Origin: Crataegus laevigata
Lineage: Eukaryota > Streptophyta > Magnoliopsida > Rosales > Rosaceae
NCBI GenBank assembly: GCA_963580275.1
Contig: OY756946.1
Span: 34,755,380-34,819,379, forward strand
Direction: 5' to 3'
Length of the DNA stretch: 64,000 nt
Of this stretch, positions 12,802 through 24,221 are shown piece after piece (the first letter of the stretch is position 1; each line of letters begins with the position of its first letter). The notes beneath the pieces were generated by a model that was given only the letters and a program-made list of their open reading frames with translations, did no database searches and was not told where the DNA came from. A program made the translations under genes and the position numbers.

Positions 12802-13691
12802 GTCACGACACTTTCATACTTCATCTTTTAAAATTGACAATGACATATCTCATCTTACGAATTTGTGCCAATATTATACTTTCCGTTAGCTTGGGGTGAA
12901 TTTCTCAGTTAAATGCTGACGTGGCTTGAACCAAAGGTCATTTTCTATTAAAAAATTATTAAAAACTAAAAAAAATATTTTAAATTTTTTTAATATTAAA
13001 ATAATAAATATAAAAAAAAAATTCTCAGTTCGTTCCCTTCCCCCTTTCTCTCTCTTCTCCCCCATCTTCATCTTCTTCTCCCTTCCAACCCCCTTCCTGC
13101 AACCCAGAAAAAAGAAGAAAAAAATAATTTCTTCCCCCTCACCCACCCTCAGTTTGTCTTCCTTGTCGTGATTTTCCCCGATCACCCTTCCTTTCTTCCC
13201 TAAACCCGCAGCCACCTTCACACCCACTACCTACAACCCAAAAACAAAAAAAAGGAAAAAACTCAGATCCCGTTGAGGTGGAATCGGGAAACCTTCGTGA
13301 TGGAAAGATGGTTGCGTGGAGAACGTGGAGGATGGGTGGGGAGGGACGAATTGGGTTTGGTTTGAGTTTTTTTTTTCTTCTTCTTCATCCTTCTTTCTGG
13401 GTTGTTGTTTTTGGTGTTTTTTGTTGGGGGGGACCAACTGGGTTGATGCCACGGGGTGGGCTAAGGGACGAAAGGTTTATTTTTATTTTTGTAACTTTTT
13501 TTAATATTTAAAAAATATCAAATAATTTTTTTAATTATTTTTTAATAAAAAGTGGGTTCCAAATCAAGCCGCGTTAACATTTAACTAAAAAATTCACAGT
13601 CAAGTAACGGAAGGTATAATATTGGCACAAATTTGTAAGATGAGGTATGACATTGTCAATTTTAAAAGATGAGGTATGAAAGTGTCGTGAC
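12802..13691. mobile_element. Non-autonomous Mutator-like element with long terminal inverted repeats
   Basis: The left end (12802, GTCACGACACTTTCATACTT) is matched in inverse by the right end (to 13691, GAAAGTGTCGTGAC). The arms stay similar for roughly 130-160 bases, through blocks such as TTTTAAAATTGACAATG and AATTTGTGCCAATATTATA. The interior (about 13020-13480) is pyrimidine-rich, then purine-rich, and encodes nothing I recognise; short ORFs there are low-complexity. Long arms and no transposase suggest a MULE-type non-autonomous element. A 9-bp target duplication is not visible, because the right end abuts the next element exactly. Confidence 0.75.
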
Positions 13692-14348
13692 TGTAACATC
13701 CCACATCGCCCAGGGGAGAGGATCTTGTAAGCCTTATATGTATATTCCCATCTCTACCTAGCACGAGACCTTTTGGGAGCTCACTGGCTTCAGAGTTCCG
13801 TGAACTCTGAAGTTAAGCGAGTTCGCGCGAGAGAAATCCCAAGATGGGTGACCCATTGGGAAGTTCTCGTGTGAGTTCCCAGAAACAAAACCGTGAAGGC
13901 GTGGTCGGGGCCCAAAGCGGACAATATCGTGCTATGATGGAGTCAAGCCTGGGTTGTGGTGGGGGCCCGAGTCGGGATATGACAATTTGGCATCAGAGCC
14001 AAACCATGGCAGTGGTGTGCCAACAAGGACGTTGGGCCCCTAAGGGGGGTGGATTGTAACATCCAACATCGTCCAGGGGAGAGGTTCCTGTAAGTCTTAT
14101 ATGTATATTTCTATCTCTACCTAGCACGAGGCCTTTTGGAAGCTCACTGGTTTCATAGTTCATCGGAACTCCGAAGTTAAGCGAGTTTGCGCGAGAGCAA
14201 TCCCAGGATGGGTGACCCATTGGGAAGTTATCGTGTGAGTTCCCATAAACAAAACCGTGAGGGCGTGGTCGGGGCCCAAAACGAATAATATCGTACTACG
14301 GTGGAGTGGAGCCCGGGTTGTGGTGGGGGCCTGGGTCGGGATGTGACA
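13692..14348 (+). mobile_element. Cassandra-type TRIM retroelement, copy 1 (complete, two LTRs)
   Basis: Two near-identical repeats (13692-13984 and 14055-14348, about 293 bp each) begin TGTAACATCC and end GTGACA or ATGACA. They flank a 70-bp interior that starts with a methionine-tRNA-like primer site (TTTGGCATCAGAGCC, 13986-14000). Each LTR holds a 5S rRNA-like segment. No coding region exists, as expected for Cassandra, which must borrow its replication proteins. Flanking pentamers differ (GTGAC before, ATTGG after), so no target duplication remains. Confidence 0.9.
13774..13880 (+). repeat. 5S rRNA-like domain in the LTR of Cassandra copy 1
   Basis: The segment carries the A-box-like AAGTTAAGCGAGTT, a central GCGAGAG, and the C-box-like GATGGGTGACCCATTGGGAA. 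These parallel the internal RNA polymerase III promoter of plant 5S rRNA. The second LTR repeats it at about 14138-14243 with a cleaner CGGAACTCCGAAGTTAAGCG. It is too divergent at both ends to be a 5S gene. Confidence 0.85.
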
Positions 14349-14960
14349 ATTGGTCGACACTTGAGGGATGATGAAAACCATTTATAATGCATAAGAACGA
14401 GAAATAAATAAGAATTAAGAATTTAATGGTAATAATATGCAAATAAGGAACGTGTTCATCCCGATGTCTCGGGATCAGGACGTGTTAGTGACACCAATAG
14501 TTGAGGTAGTTTTTTGTCATTTACTTAAATTAAACAATTAAAATACTGGTAACATTGAATAATACTGCATGTAGCATTACCTCATATTTGGGCTTTGTAA
14601 GCTTTGGCTAAACAAGTGTGTTTCTCCATGTGCGTGCATTTTCAAAATTTTCTCAAAAGTTAGATGAATTTTGTGTTAAACATAATCATCTCAAACAAAG
14701 TGGATATGACTACCACTAGGGCAGGGGGAGAATGACTTACATGAAATTGGTTTACTGACACGTGGCGTCTTCTATCCAGTACTACATTATCAGTGAAAGT
14801 TTTTTCTCCACATATCAGTGTATTAAGTTGCTATCGGCTGGGGGTGGGGGTGGGGTGGGGTGGCAGAGAATTCAAACTAAGTGCATAAAAATTATATCTA
14901 CTATATTTAACGTGGCTACGCTCACATCTGTAACTCTTTAGGTATCAGTTGATTAAGCTA
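14349..14960. other. Spacer between Cassandra copy 1 and the BTB pseudogene
   Basis: No gene or element was recognised. A G-rich run (14838-14863, mixed GGGGGTGGGG) is the only notable feature and could form a G-quadruplex. Confidence 0.5.
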
Positions 14961-15377
14961 TCAAATTTGCGTTGTAAAGGTTAGCAGATCCACAAATAAA
15001 GCGTCACGGAGATTTGCACCTCCAAATTCACAACTTTCCAAGCAAGCATCTTCAAAAACTGCACCCTCACCCTCAGCGTCCACATTTGCCAAGTCCAGTT
15101 TCGAAAGGTGAAGGCCAGAGAGGTTAACGCCTCGAAGCCGGATTTTCCCATTTGACTGTATACATGACTTGATGATATCAAAGTGCATAAATTCTGCACC
15201 CAACTTTTCAGTGTTTTGTTCATCTTGTTTAGGAAAACATGTATGCCATCCCTTCGAATGTAAGCATATCCCTTTTCAGGGTCCAGACTCCAGGACAACA
15301 TGAAGTCCACTAGACGTTCCAGCATTGCATCAAGTATTGAATTATGCGTAAACGGAGACTTGCCCCGAGGAATAAAG

Positions 15378-15921
15378 TGTTGGAAATTCAAATTAAAATA
15401 GGCTGTAAAACTTTGCTGATGGCTGTTGGTTTCTTTACAGATTGTATCCACACATGCTGCAACATTGAAGACTAAAGTTTCCTCCATGTGCTAGCCGAAA
15501 GGTTGTGATTACAACCTGAAATGATGCAATGCATGTGTGTGCCAACTATCCAAAGTTGCTGCATGTGTATTGAACGGGTGTAAAGATGTGGAACACCATC
15601 TCTTATTGCATGTGTTGTCTTATTGTTTATTAATTTCTGTTTTGTATAAATAGGCCTTCTTGTTAGGCTTTAGAATCATCCAATTCCAATAGTATTCTCC
15701 CATTCATAAGCTTGTAAGCTTTCTTATTCCATCAGGTTGTAAACTCCTCGTTTTATCCATATATCAAAGTGCAAGTGTTTTGTAGAAGCTTGTTGCTTCC
15801 CTCCTTTCTCTATTTCTTTGTCCAATTATATTGAGAGTGCAAGTGAGAGGTGTGATAGAGTTTGTAAACTTATCACCCACATATTTTTGGTATTGAGTTA
15901 TCAATCAATTTAATACCAACA
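15378..15921 (+). repeat. 5' LTR of the Copia element
   Basis: It starts TGTTGGAAATTC and ends ATACCAACA. A TATA box (TATAAATA, 15645-15652) lies at a suitable place for the transcription start. Confidence 0.93.
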
Positions 15922-15965
15922 TTTGGTATCAGAGCCAGAATACCTTTCTGGCAAGTGCAGCGGCT

Positions 15966-18900
15966 ATGGCGTCAAATCTAGTGCAACTCCAAGTTCCCGT
16001 ATTGAAGAAAGAAAATTATGAAAGATGGTGTATCCAATTCAAAGCTTTGTTTGGATCACAAGAGTTGTGGGAAGTTGTCAGTGGTGGGTATGTTGTACCC
16101 ACTGCCGCGCAAGAAGCTGCATATACTGCAGAACAAAGTAGCACTCTCAGGGACTTACGAAAAAAAGACCAAAAGGCGCTGTATCTTCTATATCAAGGAT
16201 TAGAATATTCAACGTTCGAAAAGGTTGCAGAAGCAACAACGAGCAAGCAACTATGGGACACACTCAGTACGATTTACAAAGGTGTAGATCGTGTCAAGAA
16301 AGTGAGGTTACAGTCACTTCGAGCAGATTTTGAAACTGCTCACATGAATGAAAAAGAGAGCATCTCAGACTATCACACAAGGCTCATTGTGATAGTAAAC
16401 CAGATGAGGAGAAATGGCGAGAGACTCGATGAAGTACGAGTTGTGGAGAAGATACTCCGGTCACTCACATCCAAGTTCGAACATGTGGTGACTGCCATTG
16501 AAGAATCCAAGGATTTGGAGACAATGAGCGCAGAAGAGCTACTAGGATCCCTCCTAGTTCATGAGCAACGCATTCAGAAGAATGCAAGCCCCTCAACGCT
16601 AGACCAAGCTTTGGAGACAAAGCTCAATATCGATAAGCCAAGTGGAGGTCGTGGGACGTGGAACTCACGTCGTGGAAGCTCATCCAACCGTAGCCGAGGA
16701 CGAGCCCGAGGAAGAGGGCGTGGCTATGCACAAAATCGAGGACAATCTCAAGAGTGGAGATCTGCTCGAGGAAAGGCACATATCCAGTGTCACAGTTGCA
16801 AGCAATATGGACATTATGCAAATGAATGTTCATATAAAAATGGTGAGCATGTCAACTTGGCAGAATCAAGTAGAAATGATGGTGAGGAATTCACAGTCCT
16901 ACTAGCACACCATGATTCCAGCAGCCAACAAGACGTTTGGTACTTGGATTCTGGTGTAAGTAACCATATGTGTGGAAAGAAAGAGTTCTTTGACGAACTC
17001 AAAATGGAGGCCTATGGATCTGTAAGCCTTGGTGACTCCTCAAGGCTGTCAGTAGAAGGCAAAGGGAAGATCAAGATAATCCAGAAGAATGGTAGAGAAG
17101 AATACATCTCCGATACCTACTACATACCAGGTATGAAGAGCAACATTCTGAGCATGGGTCAATTGCTCCAGAAAGGGTACATTATACATATGGAGAATAT
17201 GTATCTCACTCTCAGGAATGCAAGGAGAAAGCTTATTGCTCGTGTTCAAATGTCAAAGAACCGTATGTTTCCACTGAAGTTGAACACAAAGATTGGGAGT
17301 TGCAACATTGGTGAGATTGAAAATGAGTCGTGGAGATGGTATCTTCGTTTTGGCCACCTTCATTTCAATGGTCTAAAATTGCTGTCAAGTGGAGGAATGG
17401 TGCGTGGTCTACCTCAGATTGAAACCACACACCAAGTATGTGAAGGCTGCGTGCTTGTCAAGCAAACACGATTATCATTCCCTGCTGGTAATGCATGGAG
17501 AGCAAAGGCACCACTGCAGTTGGTGCACACGGATATATGTGGTCCATTGGATCCCATGTCCTATGGAGGTAATAGATACTTCATTACCTTCATTGATGAT
17601 TTTAGCAGAAAAACTTGGGCTTATTTTCTTAAGGAGAAGTCGGCTGCCCTAAGAGTCTTCAAGGAATTCAAGGCATTCACAGAGGCTGAGAGCAACCACA
17701 AACTTGTGGCCGTGAGATCAGATAGAGGTGGAGAGTATACCTCCAATGCTTTTCAAGCATACTGCAAGGAGCAAGGAATTAGGCATCAAATGACTGCTGC
17801 CTATACACCACAGCAAAATGGGATAGGTGAAAGGAAGAATCGAACCATCCTTGACATGACAAGATCCATGCTTAAGGAGAAGAATTTGCCAAAAGAATTT
17901 TGGGCAAAAGCTGTTGCTTGTTCGATTTACTTGTTGAATCGATGTCCAACAAAGAGTGTCAAGAGGATGACACCACAAGAGGCTTAGAGTGGATACAAGC
18001 CGAATGTTGCACACCTCAAAATTTTTGGATGTGTTGCATATGCTCAAGTTCCAGAAGCCAAGAGGAGGAAGCTCGATGATCGAGGTGAGAAATGTGTGTT
18101 TGTGGGCTATAGTGAAGAGTCCAAAGCATACAAACTCTACAACCCACTAACTAGCAAACTAGTGGTTAGTAGAGATGTCATCTTCAGTGAAGAAGAGACA
18201 TGGAATTGGAACAACAAAGAAGTCAATAAGGAGAGGGTTGTTTCCACTAACTTTGAAGAACAAGAAGTTGTACCACTAGTCGAGCCGCAACCTACTCAAA
18301 CAGGCACAACAACTCCAGTGCACAGAAATGCAAGGAGTGGTCCTACATCCAGTGAGGAAGGCATTTCATCAACTCCAGTAAGGCTAAGGAGTCTCACTGA
18401 GATCTATGGACAAGAAGAGGGAGAAGAAACAAATTTATTCTGCCTATATGCTGATCATGAACCTCTATCATTCAATGAAGCTGTGGAGGAGGATCATTGG
18501 AAGAAAGCCATGGAAGAAGAAATCCATGCCATCGAGAAGAATGACACCTGGAAGTTGACAAAACTTCCACCAAATCAGAAGGCTATAGGTGTCAAATGGG
18601 TGTACAAGATCAAGCGCACTGCAGATGGAAGTGTGGATCGGTACAAATCAAGACTTGTAGCAAAGGGCTACAAACAGAAGTATGGATTGGACTATGATGA
18701 AGTCTATGCTCCAGTTGTAAGACTTGACACGGTAAGATTACTAATTTCTCTTGCCGCTCATCACAAATGGAAGATTTATCAATTAGATGTCAAGTCAGCA
18801 TTTCTTAATGGACTTCTTGAGGAAGAAGTATATGTAGAACAACCGGAAGGTTTTCAAATACAAGGGGAAGAAGATAAAGTTTATCACTTGAAGAAAGCCT

Positions 18901-19988
18901 TGTATGGCCTCAAGCAAGCACCACGAGCTTGGAACTCAAGGATCGACAACTACCTTCACCAAAATGGATTTCAGAAATGTCCATACGAGCATTCAGTTTA
19001 TATGAAGAATGGTGAGAAAGGGGAGTTTTTAATCATCTGTCTCTATGTAGATGATTTATTGTTTACAGGAAACAATGAGGCAATGTTCCATGAGTTCAAG
19101 CAATCCATGTTCAGTGAGTTCGAGATGACTGACAATGGATTAATGTCATACTTTCTTGGGATAGAAATGAAGCAAAAAAGTGATGGTATCTACATCTCTC
19201 AACAAAGGTACATGAGAGACATATTGAAGAAGTTCAATATGGACAAGTGCAACACTGTCAATACCCCAGTCGCAACTGGATTAAAGTTGTCCAAAGGAGG
19301 AGAGGGTGAGTTTGTAAACTCAACAGTGTACAAAAGCCTCGTTGAAAGCCTAAGGTACCTCACAATCACAAGACCAAACATAGTTTATGGTGTTGGACTC
19401 GTAAGTCGATACATGGAAACACCAAGGGAGTCTTCATTGGCTTGCTCTTAAGAAAATTCTAAGGTACATAAAAGGTACTCTAAACTTTGGTCTATTTATA
19501 ATTTTGGTGAAGATACAAAATTATATGGCTATTCGGATAGTGATTGGGGAGGTGACCAAGATGAAAGGAAAAGCACAACTGGCTATGTGTTTTTTCTAGG
19601 TTCAACAGCTTTCTCGTGGACTTCAAAGAAGCAGTCAATCGTTGCCTTGTCATCATGTGAAGCCGAGTACGTAGCTGTAGCCTCAACCGTGAGTGAGGCA
19701 ATATGGTTAAGGAATCTGTTGAAATCAGTGTGTCATTCACAAGAAGAATCGACCTTGATTCATGTGGATAACATATCTGCAATCAAACTTGCAAAGAACC
19801 CAATTCAACATGGAAGGAGCAAGCACATTGATACTAGGTTTCATTTTCTAAGGGATCATGTGAAACAAAAGACAATTGAGCTTGTCTATTGTCACACAAA
19901 GGAACAAGTGGCTGACATCTTCACTAAGCCACTGCCAGTTGAACCATTCAGGTTATTGCGTGAAATGCTAGGCATGAAGGCGTTTTGA
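15966..19988 (+). pseudogene. Copia gag-pol polyprotein, three lesions
   Basis: One polyprotein frame from the ATG at 15966. Order: Gag; CCHC zinc knuckle (CHSCKQYGHYANEC, from residue 275); aspartic protease (LDSG at residues 327-330); GAG-pre-integrase (FGHLHF, CEGC); integrase with its D, D and E residues (HTDICGP, RSDRGGEY, NGIGERKNR); reverse transcriptase with YVDDLL near 19045; RNase H ending at 19988. Lesions: a TAG at 17985-17987 where Trp would be expected, after the integrase core; about one extra base near 19431, leading to TAA at 19449-19451; and about one missing base near 19495, which restores the first frame. Outside these the frame is well kept, which fits a young element. 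Closest in style to Tnt1-94-like plant elements; the lineage is an inference. Confidence 0.93.
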
Positions 19989-20000
19989 TTTGAGGGGGCG

Positions 20001-20544
20001 TGTTGGAAATTCAAATTAAAACAGGCTGTAAAAGGTTGCTGATGGCTGTTGGTTTCTTTACAGATTGTATCCACACATGCTGCAACATTGAAGACTAAAG
20101 TTTCCTCCATGTGTTAGCCGAAAGGTTGTGATTACAACCTGAAATGATGCAATGCATGTGTGTGCCAACTATCCAAAGTTGCTGCATGTGTATTGAACGG
20201 GTGTAAAGATGTGGAACACCATCTCTTATTGCATGTGTTGTCTTATTGTTTATTAATTTCTGTTTTGTATAAATAGACCTTCTTGTTAGGCTTTAGAATC
20301 ATCCAATTCCAATAGTATTCTCCCATTCATAAGCTTGTAAGCTTTCTTATTCCATCAGTTTGTAAACTCCTCGTTTTATCCATATATCAAAGTGCAAGTG
20401 TTTTGTAGAAGCTTGTTGCTTCCCTCCTTTCTCTATTTCTTTGTCCAATTATATTGAGAGTGCAAGTGAGAGGTGTGATAGAGTTTGTAAACTTATCACC
20501 CACATATTTTTGGTATTGAGTTATCAATCAATTTAATACCAACA
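20001..20544 (+). repeat. 3' LTR of the Copia element
   Basis: Same length as the 5' LTR and nearly identical. Visible differences sit near the start (AAAACAGG, AAAAGGTTGC), at GTGTTAGCC, at ATAGACC and at CATCAGTTTG. Confidence 0.93.
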
Positions 20545-20568
20545 TAAAGATGATGCCTTCTTCTCCAT

Positions 20569-21080
20569 GTTCATAGCTTTCTCTTTCTCTGTAAGAATTC
20601 TACAGTCTGTTTATGAAAACGTGAAAGCGTTCATGAACTGGATACAGATCGAAGGCACTGTATAACGTATATGATCAAATCCTAAACGGAATTGGAACAA
20701 GTTAACAAAACAAAATTCTAGAGAGCCAAGTTCTCTTTAATGTTATAAATGATATGATTAAACTGCACCTTCTTCTCTAGCAGATATAGCTGAGTGAAAC
20801 TAGCGTCATCTCAGCTTGTCTGACGACGTGGTGTTACAAGTTCATGCAACTAAAGACGTGTGTCACTTCTAGCAGTTTTTATTAAATCGGCGTACTCAAT
20901 TCAAGGGGCTGAGTAATTGTTCATGTTGTGTATTCGATTTCAGACGTGCCTTTTTTTTTTCACAACTGTGATCTTAGACAACTAAAAAGTTCATACAAAA
21001 TCTAGGTTTGTAGCTCCAACGAGACATATATAGGTAAAGCAAAACAAGCCTAATGAGAGGAGCAAGAAAATTTAAACCCG
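20569..21080. other. Spacer between the two BTB sequences
   Basis: No gene or repeat was recognised in these 512 bases. They probably include the 3' untranslated region of the downstream BTB gene and the decayed 5' side of the pseudogene. Confidence 0.5.
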
Positions 21081-21188
21081 TCAATGAATAACACCAGAAA
21101 ATTGTGCATCCTCGAAATGTTGCCAATTCACATTTTCTCCACAAGCTCCTTCAAGATTTGCATCCTTAAAATATGTATTGGACATCAC

Positions 21189-21944
21189 CTAAAGACTCAT
21201 CAAGTATGCCTTATCCAGACTGGCAGCCTCTAAATTTGCATTTGTAAGATCAGCACCACGGAGCTCTGCAGATGTCAAATTTGCGTTGAAAAGGTTAGCA
21301 CCAACAAATATAGCGTCGCGGAGATTCGCCCCAATAAATTCAGAACTTTGCAGACTAGCACGTTGAAAGATGGCACCCTCGGCATCCGCGTGATTAAAGT
21401 TGGCACCTCGAAGATCACAACCCTTGAAACACACATTTCTCAGACATGCATAACTGAAGTCAATGTTTGTCAAGTCCAAGTTCGAAAGGTTAAGGCCGGA
21501 GAGGTTAACGCCACGAAGCCGGATTCTCTCATTTGATTTTATACATGATTTGATGATATCAATGCGCGTTAGTTCTGCACCCAACTTTGCAGTGTTTTGA
21601 TCATCCTCCTTCCTCTTGTTTAGAAAAGCCTGTATTTGATCTCTTAGACCAAGTAGTTGATAATACTCCGCCTCTCTTACAAGTTCCGAATATTTGGAAA
21701 ATTCTTCCGGCGAGGGAACAACTCCATCCCTTAACCAGTTAAGGATGTGCCGAAAATGTTTTCCATCCCTGTCGATGAAAACATATCCCGTTTCCGGGTC
21801 CTGATGGACAACATGACGTCCACTGAACATTGCAGCAAGCATTGAATTAGGCTCACGCCGAGTTAGAGTATCAACCGTTGTACAAAATTCTTTTACTCCG
21901 ATCTTGAGATGAACTATAGAAAAGATGTTAAGGTTCTTCTCCAT
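21189..21944 (-). CDS. BTB/POZ domain and pentapeptide-repeat protein (FIP2-like), possibly truncated
   Basis: 251 residues in one open exon. The N-terminal half is a KCTD-type BTB/POZ domain (VHLKIGVKEFCTTVDTLTRR, NSMLAAMFSGRHVV, ETGYVFIDRDGKHFRHILNW, AEYYQLLGLRDQ). A linker IDIIKSCIKSNERIRLRGVN leads to pentapeptide repeats of the A(D/N)LxX type (LDLTNIDFSYACL, LRGANFNHADAEG, GADLTNANLEAAS). The family is represented by Arabidopsis FIP2 (At5g55000), which binds the formin AFH1; BTB proteins of this type may also act as Cullin-3 adaptors. The frame ends at a TAG (21189-21191), but 35 codons continue in the same frame to a TGA at 21081-21083 and still contain a repeat (FKDANLEGA). So the stop may be a nonsense mutation, costing the C-terminal repeats. 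The change GG to GV in the first BTB strand is also unusual. It could be an intronless retrocopy. Confidence 0.78.
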   Translation of the reverse strand: MEKNLNIFSIVHLKIGVKEFCTTVDTLTRREPNSMLAAMFSGRHVVHQDPETGYVFIDRDGKHFRHILNWLRDGVVPSPEEFSKYSELVREAEYYQLLGLRDQIQAFLNKRKEDDQNTAKLGAELTRIDIIKSCIKSNERIRLRGVNLSGLNLSNLDLTNIDFSYACLRNVCFKGCDLRGANFNHADAEGAIFQRASLQSSEFIGANLRDAIFVGANLFNANLTSAELRGADLTNANLEAASLDKAYLMSL

Positions 21945-24221
21945 TGCCTTGAAACTTTCCGATCATATAACTTTTTGATACGCTGATGACCGATCTTGTA
22001 ACTTTGAAATCTCTAGAGCATTCTGTTTTTATGTGCCAGGGACACTCCCTTAAGTAAATGAAGTAGGCACAAATTAATCCCAAAGATTTGTAATTAATCA
22101 CAAATCGGTGTCACCAATAAGAAATAAGCAGCTTAATCAATACTTAATAATAATCCAATCATCAACAGCTAAGTAAAATTTTATAAAAATCTAATGTTTA
22201 ATTTCTCAAGATTTCTCAATCCTAAAAGGTGTTCCTTTATTTGGTATTCTAACATTGATGAATATTCTTGTATTATTGTTCCAGTTTTTAGTTACATCTA
22301 TTCGTTTTGATGAATAAATGCATTACTATTTTATATAATTTTTTTTAACAAATGATGTTATGATTTACATTAAGGAGAGGGGTGTAAATTCTTAAATGAA
22401 AGCTAAATCGTGGATTCAAAAATCTATTATATCCTCGTGCATTAACCGTTTCTGGGCGAAAATCCAATCTTTTAAGTGATAAGGCTTATCTTCACAATGG
22501 GCTAACAATAATGTGGTTTATATTCGCCTTTAATGTTATTTATATATTTACATGTGGGAATGCATATGTTGGATAGGAAAATCTAATGCTAGAATTGTGT
22601 TCATTTGGTTTTGTCTTTATCCTCAATTTAGAATACATCATATGAGAGTTGTGTGATTGTGTAACGTTAAACATCAAAGTACGCAAACAACAAACAAACT
22701 GATTACAATACTACGAATATTACTTTATTACCAAAAAAAACAATGACTATAAAATTGCCGAGATGACTATATCTTGCCATGGCTTATTATTCTACAAGTT
22801 ACAAGGTAACTTATTTATAGAGAAAACTAAAGAAACCCTTAATACTTAAGAAATCATAAACTTAACCGGCAAGGAATCCTAATCCTTGGCCCATAAGAAA
22901 ACAAATAAAATAACAATAATACTAATACTAATTTCCAACATGTAATTCATAGGGATGTTAAACTAATTATAAATTGACAAACCTGGAGCGGCCACTGATC
23001 ACGAGAAAAAATTGGTTAAGCACCAAGGTGGATGGAGAATAGAAAGCCTTTTGTTGAGCGTGTTAGCATATGAAGAGAGACCCTTGTATATTTATACACG
23101 TTGGAGGTCCTAGCTAGAGTCCAGTCGATAATAAACCTCCCAAATCCTTCTTGATGCCGTCTAACAAGACATCAAATCCATATGGTTTTAGAACTCCTGT
23201 AGCCTCTCTTGGTGGAGTCCTAAACCCTAGCTAAAGCACTAAAACCCTGGCTAGTAGGATAAACATCCAACGTGAAAACTGTCGTTGGCAGGCCCATTTC
23301 CGAGTTAGTTTCCGGCTCATTTAAATGCACTGCCAAACACTGATTCGATTTGGTCTTAGAAAAATGGTTTCTCGATCTGTTTATGAAAAAGAAAAAGGGC
23401 TCCTGAACAAGATACAAAAGGCACCCTAAAATATGCACAAGGCTAAACGGAATTGGAACAACCAAGGTAATACAGGCTTAAAACAAGCGAACAAAGTAAA
23501 ATCTAAAGAGCAGAACCCCAAGCTCGTTCTTTTATCAAATTTCCATCAACTTTTGAAGGCTGTATATATTTTTTTTTCGAAAAAGTTTAGGGAGAAATTG
23601 GTTGCTCTCACCACCAGCACTAGGGCATACCCACAACCTCAAGTCAGAATGATTTATGGCGAGGCTACATAGGGCGGCCGCCCCTCCCCTTGCTGGATAT
23701 CAAGCCCAGAAGCCGTGGTTCGGGCCCTCTGGTCCCGTCTTTGCCCCCTAAATTTGTATAGAGGTACCAATTTTTTCTTGAACTTTATTTTAGCCAATTA
23801 TCTTTGAACTTTTATAATTAGTTAATTTCCCTCTGAACTTTAACTTTGGCTGATTACCCCCTAAAATTTTATAAATAGCCAATTTTAAATTTTGGCCAAT
23901 TACCCTAGCGTTAGATTTTAAATTTTTCATTCAATTTTCATCTAAGCCAATTTTCCATTCTTTTTGTCCTATATAGTTGTCATGTGTTGTTCGCATGATC
24001 AAAATGGGTAAAAAATTGCATGAATTTTTTTAAAATCTAGCGTTAGGAAAAAATTGGCTATTTATAAAACATTGTACATATACTGCTGATTGAAACGTCA
24101 AAATTTTCAAATTCATTGTACTTACATTTGATGATTCTTGTTCCTAAAAGTTGGTTGGGGTGTTAGTTAAATTGTTAGATTTTTCATGGATTTTGGGCTA
24201 ATATACTAATTTTGTTCTAAC
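21945..24221. other. Long spacer without recognised genes
   Basis: About 2.3 kb, AT-rich. Short ORFs here look random. At 22050-22175 there is a MITE-like fragment (GGTGTCACCAATAAGAAATAAG) related to the element at 53439-53711. Around 23750-24085 an imperfect inverted pair (TAGCGTTAGATTTTAAA and its complement TTTAAAATCTAGCGTTAGG) suggests another decayed inverted-repeat element. A NotI-type GCGGCCGC lies near 23674 in an otherwise ordinary context. Confidence 0.45.

Larger units (their letters stand above)
15378..20544 (+). mobile_element. Copia LTR retrotransposon (Tnt1-like), full length, defective
   Basis: A 5167-bp element with two 544-bp LTRs (15378-15921, 20001-20544), both TG...CA. 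A perfect 5-bp target duplication TAAAG lies at 15373-15377 and 20545-20549. The primer site TTTGGTATCAGAGCC (15922-15936) suits initiator methionine tRNA. The polypurine tract (TTTGAGGGGGCG) ends at 20000, just before the 3' LTR. By eye the LTRs differ at six positions (about 1.1%), so the insertion is fairly recent. Domain order is Gag, protease, integrase, RT, RNase H, which defines Copia. Reading-frame lesions make it non-autonomous. Confidence 0.95.
14961..20568 (-). pseudogene. BTB/POZ-pentapeptide (FIP2-like) pseudogene split by a Copia element
   Basis: Minus-strand remains of a relative of the intact copy at 21189-21944. The putative start lies at 20568-20566, and the frame is interrupted by the Copia element from 20544 to 15378. 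It resumes at 15377 with a degraded BTB part (DAMLERL, LDPEKGYAYIRRDG aligning with LAAMFSG, QDPETGYVFIDRDG). The middle of the BTB domain is deleted and the frame shifts near 15210. A pentapeptide part follows (FDIIKSCIQSNGKIRLRGVN, LSGLHLSKLDLANVDAEGEG, SCEFGGANLRDALFV), shorter than in the intact copy. The decay clearly predates the insertion or has other causes besides it. It is unlikely to make a protein. Confidence 0.85.

Noticed and set aside
13774..13880. Candidate 5S rRNA gene
   Set aside because: The similarity covers the internal promoter core only, lies in an LTR that is repeated as a pair, and the ends do not match 5S rRNA. The same holds for the other Cassandra LTRs.
23670..23682. 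NotI site as a sign of vector or assembly join
   Set aside because: One GCGGCCGC without polylinker or vector sequence around it is not enough.
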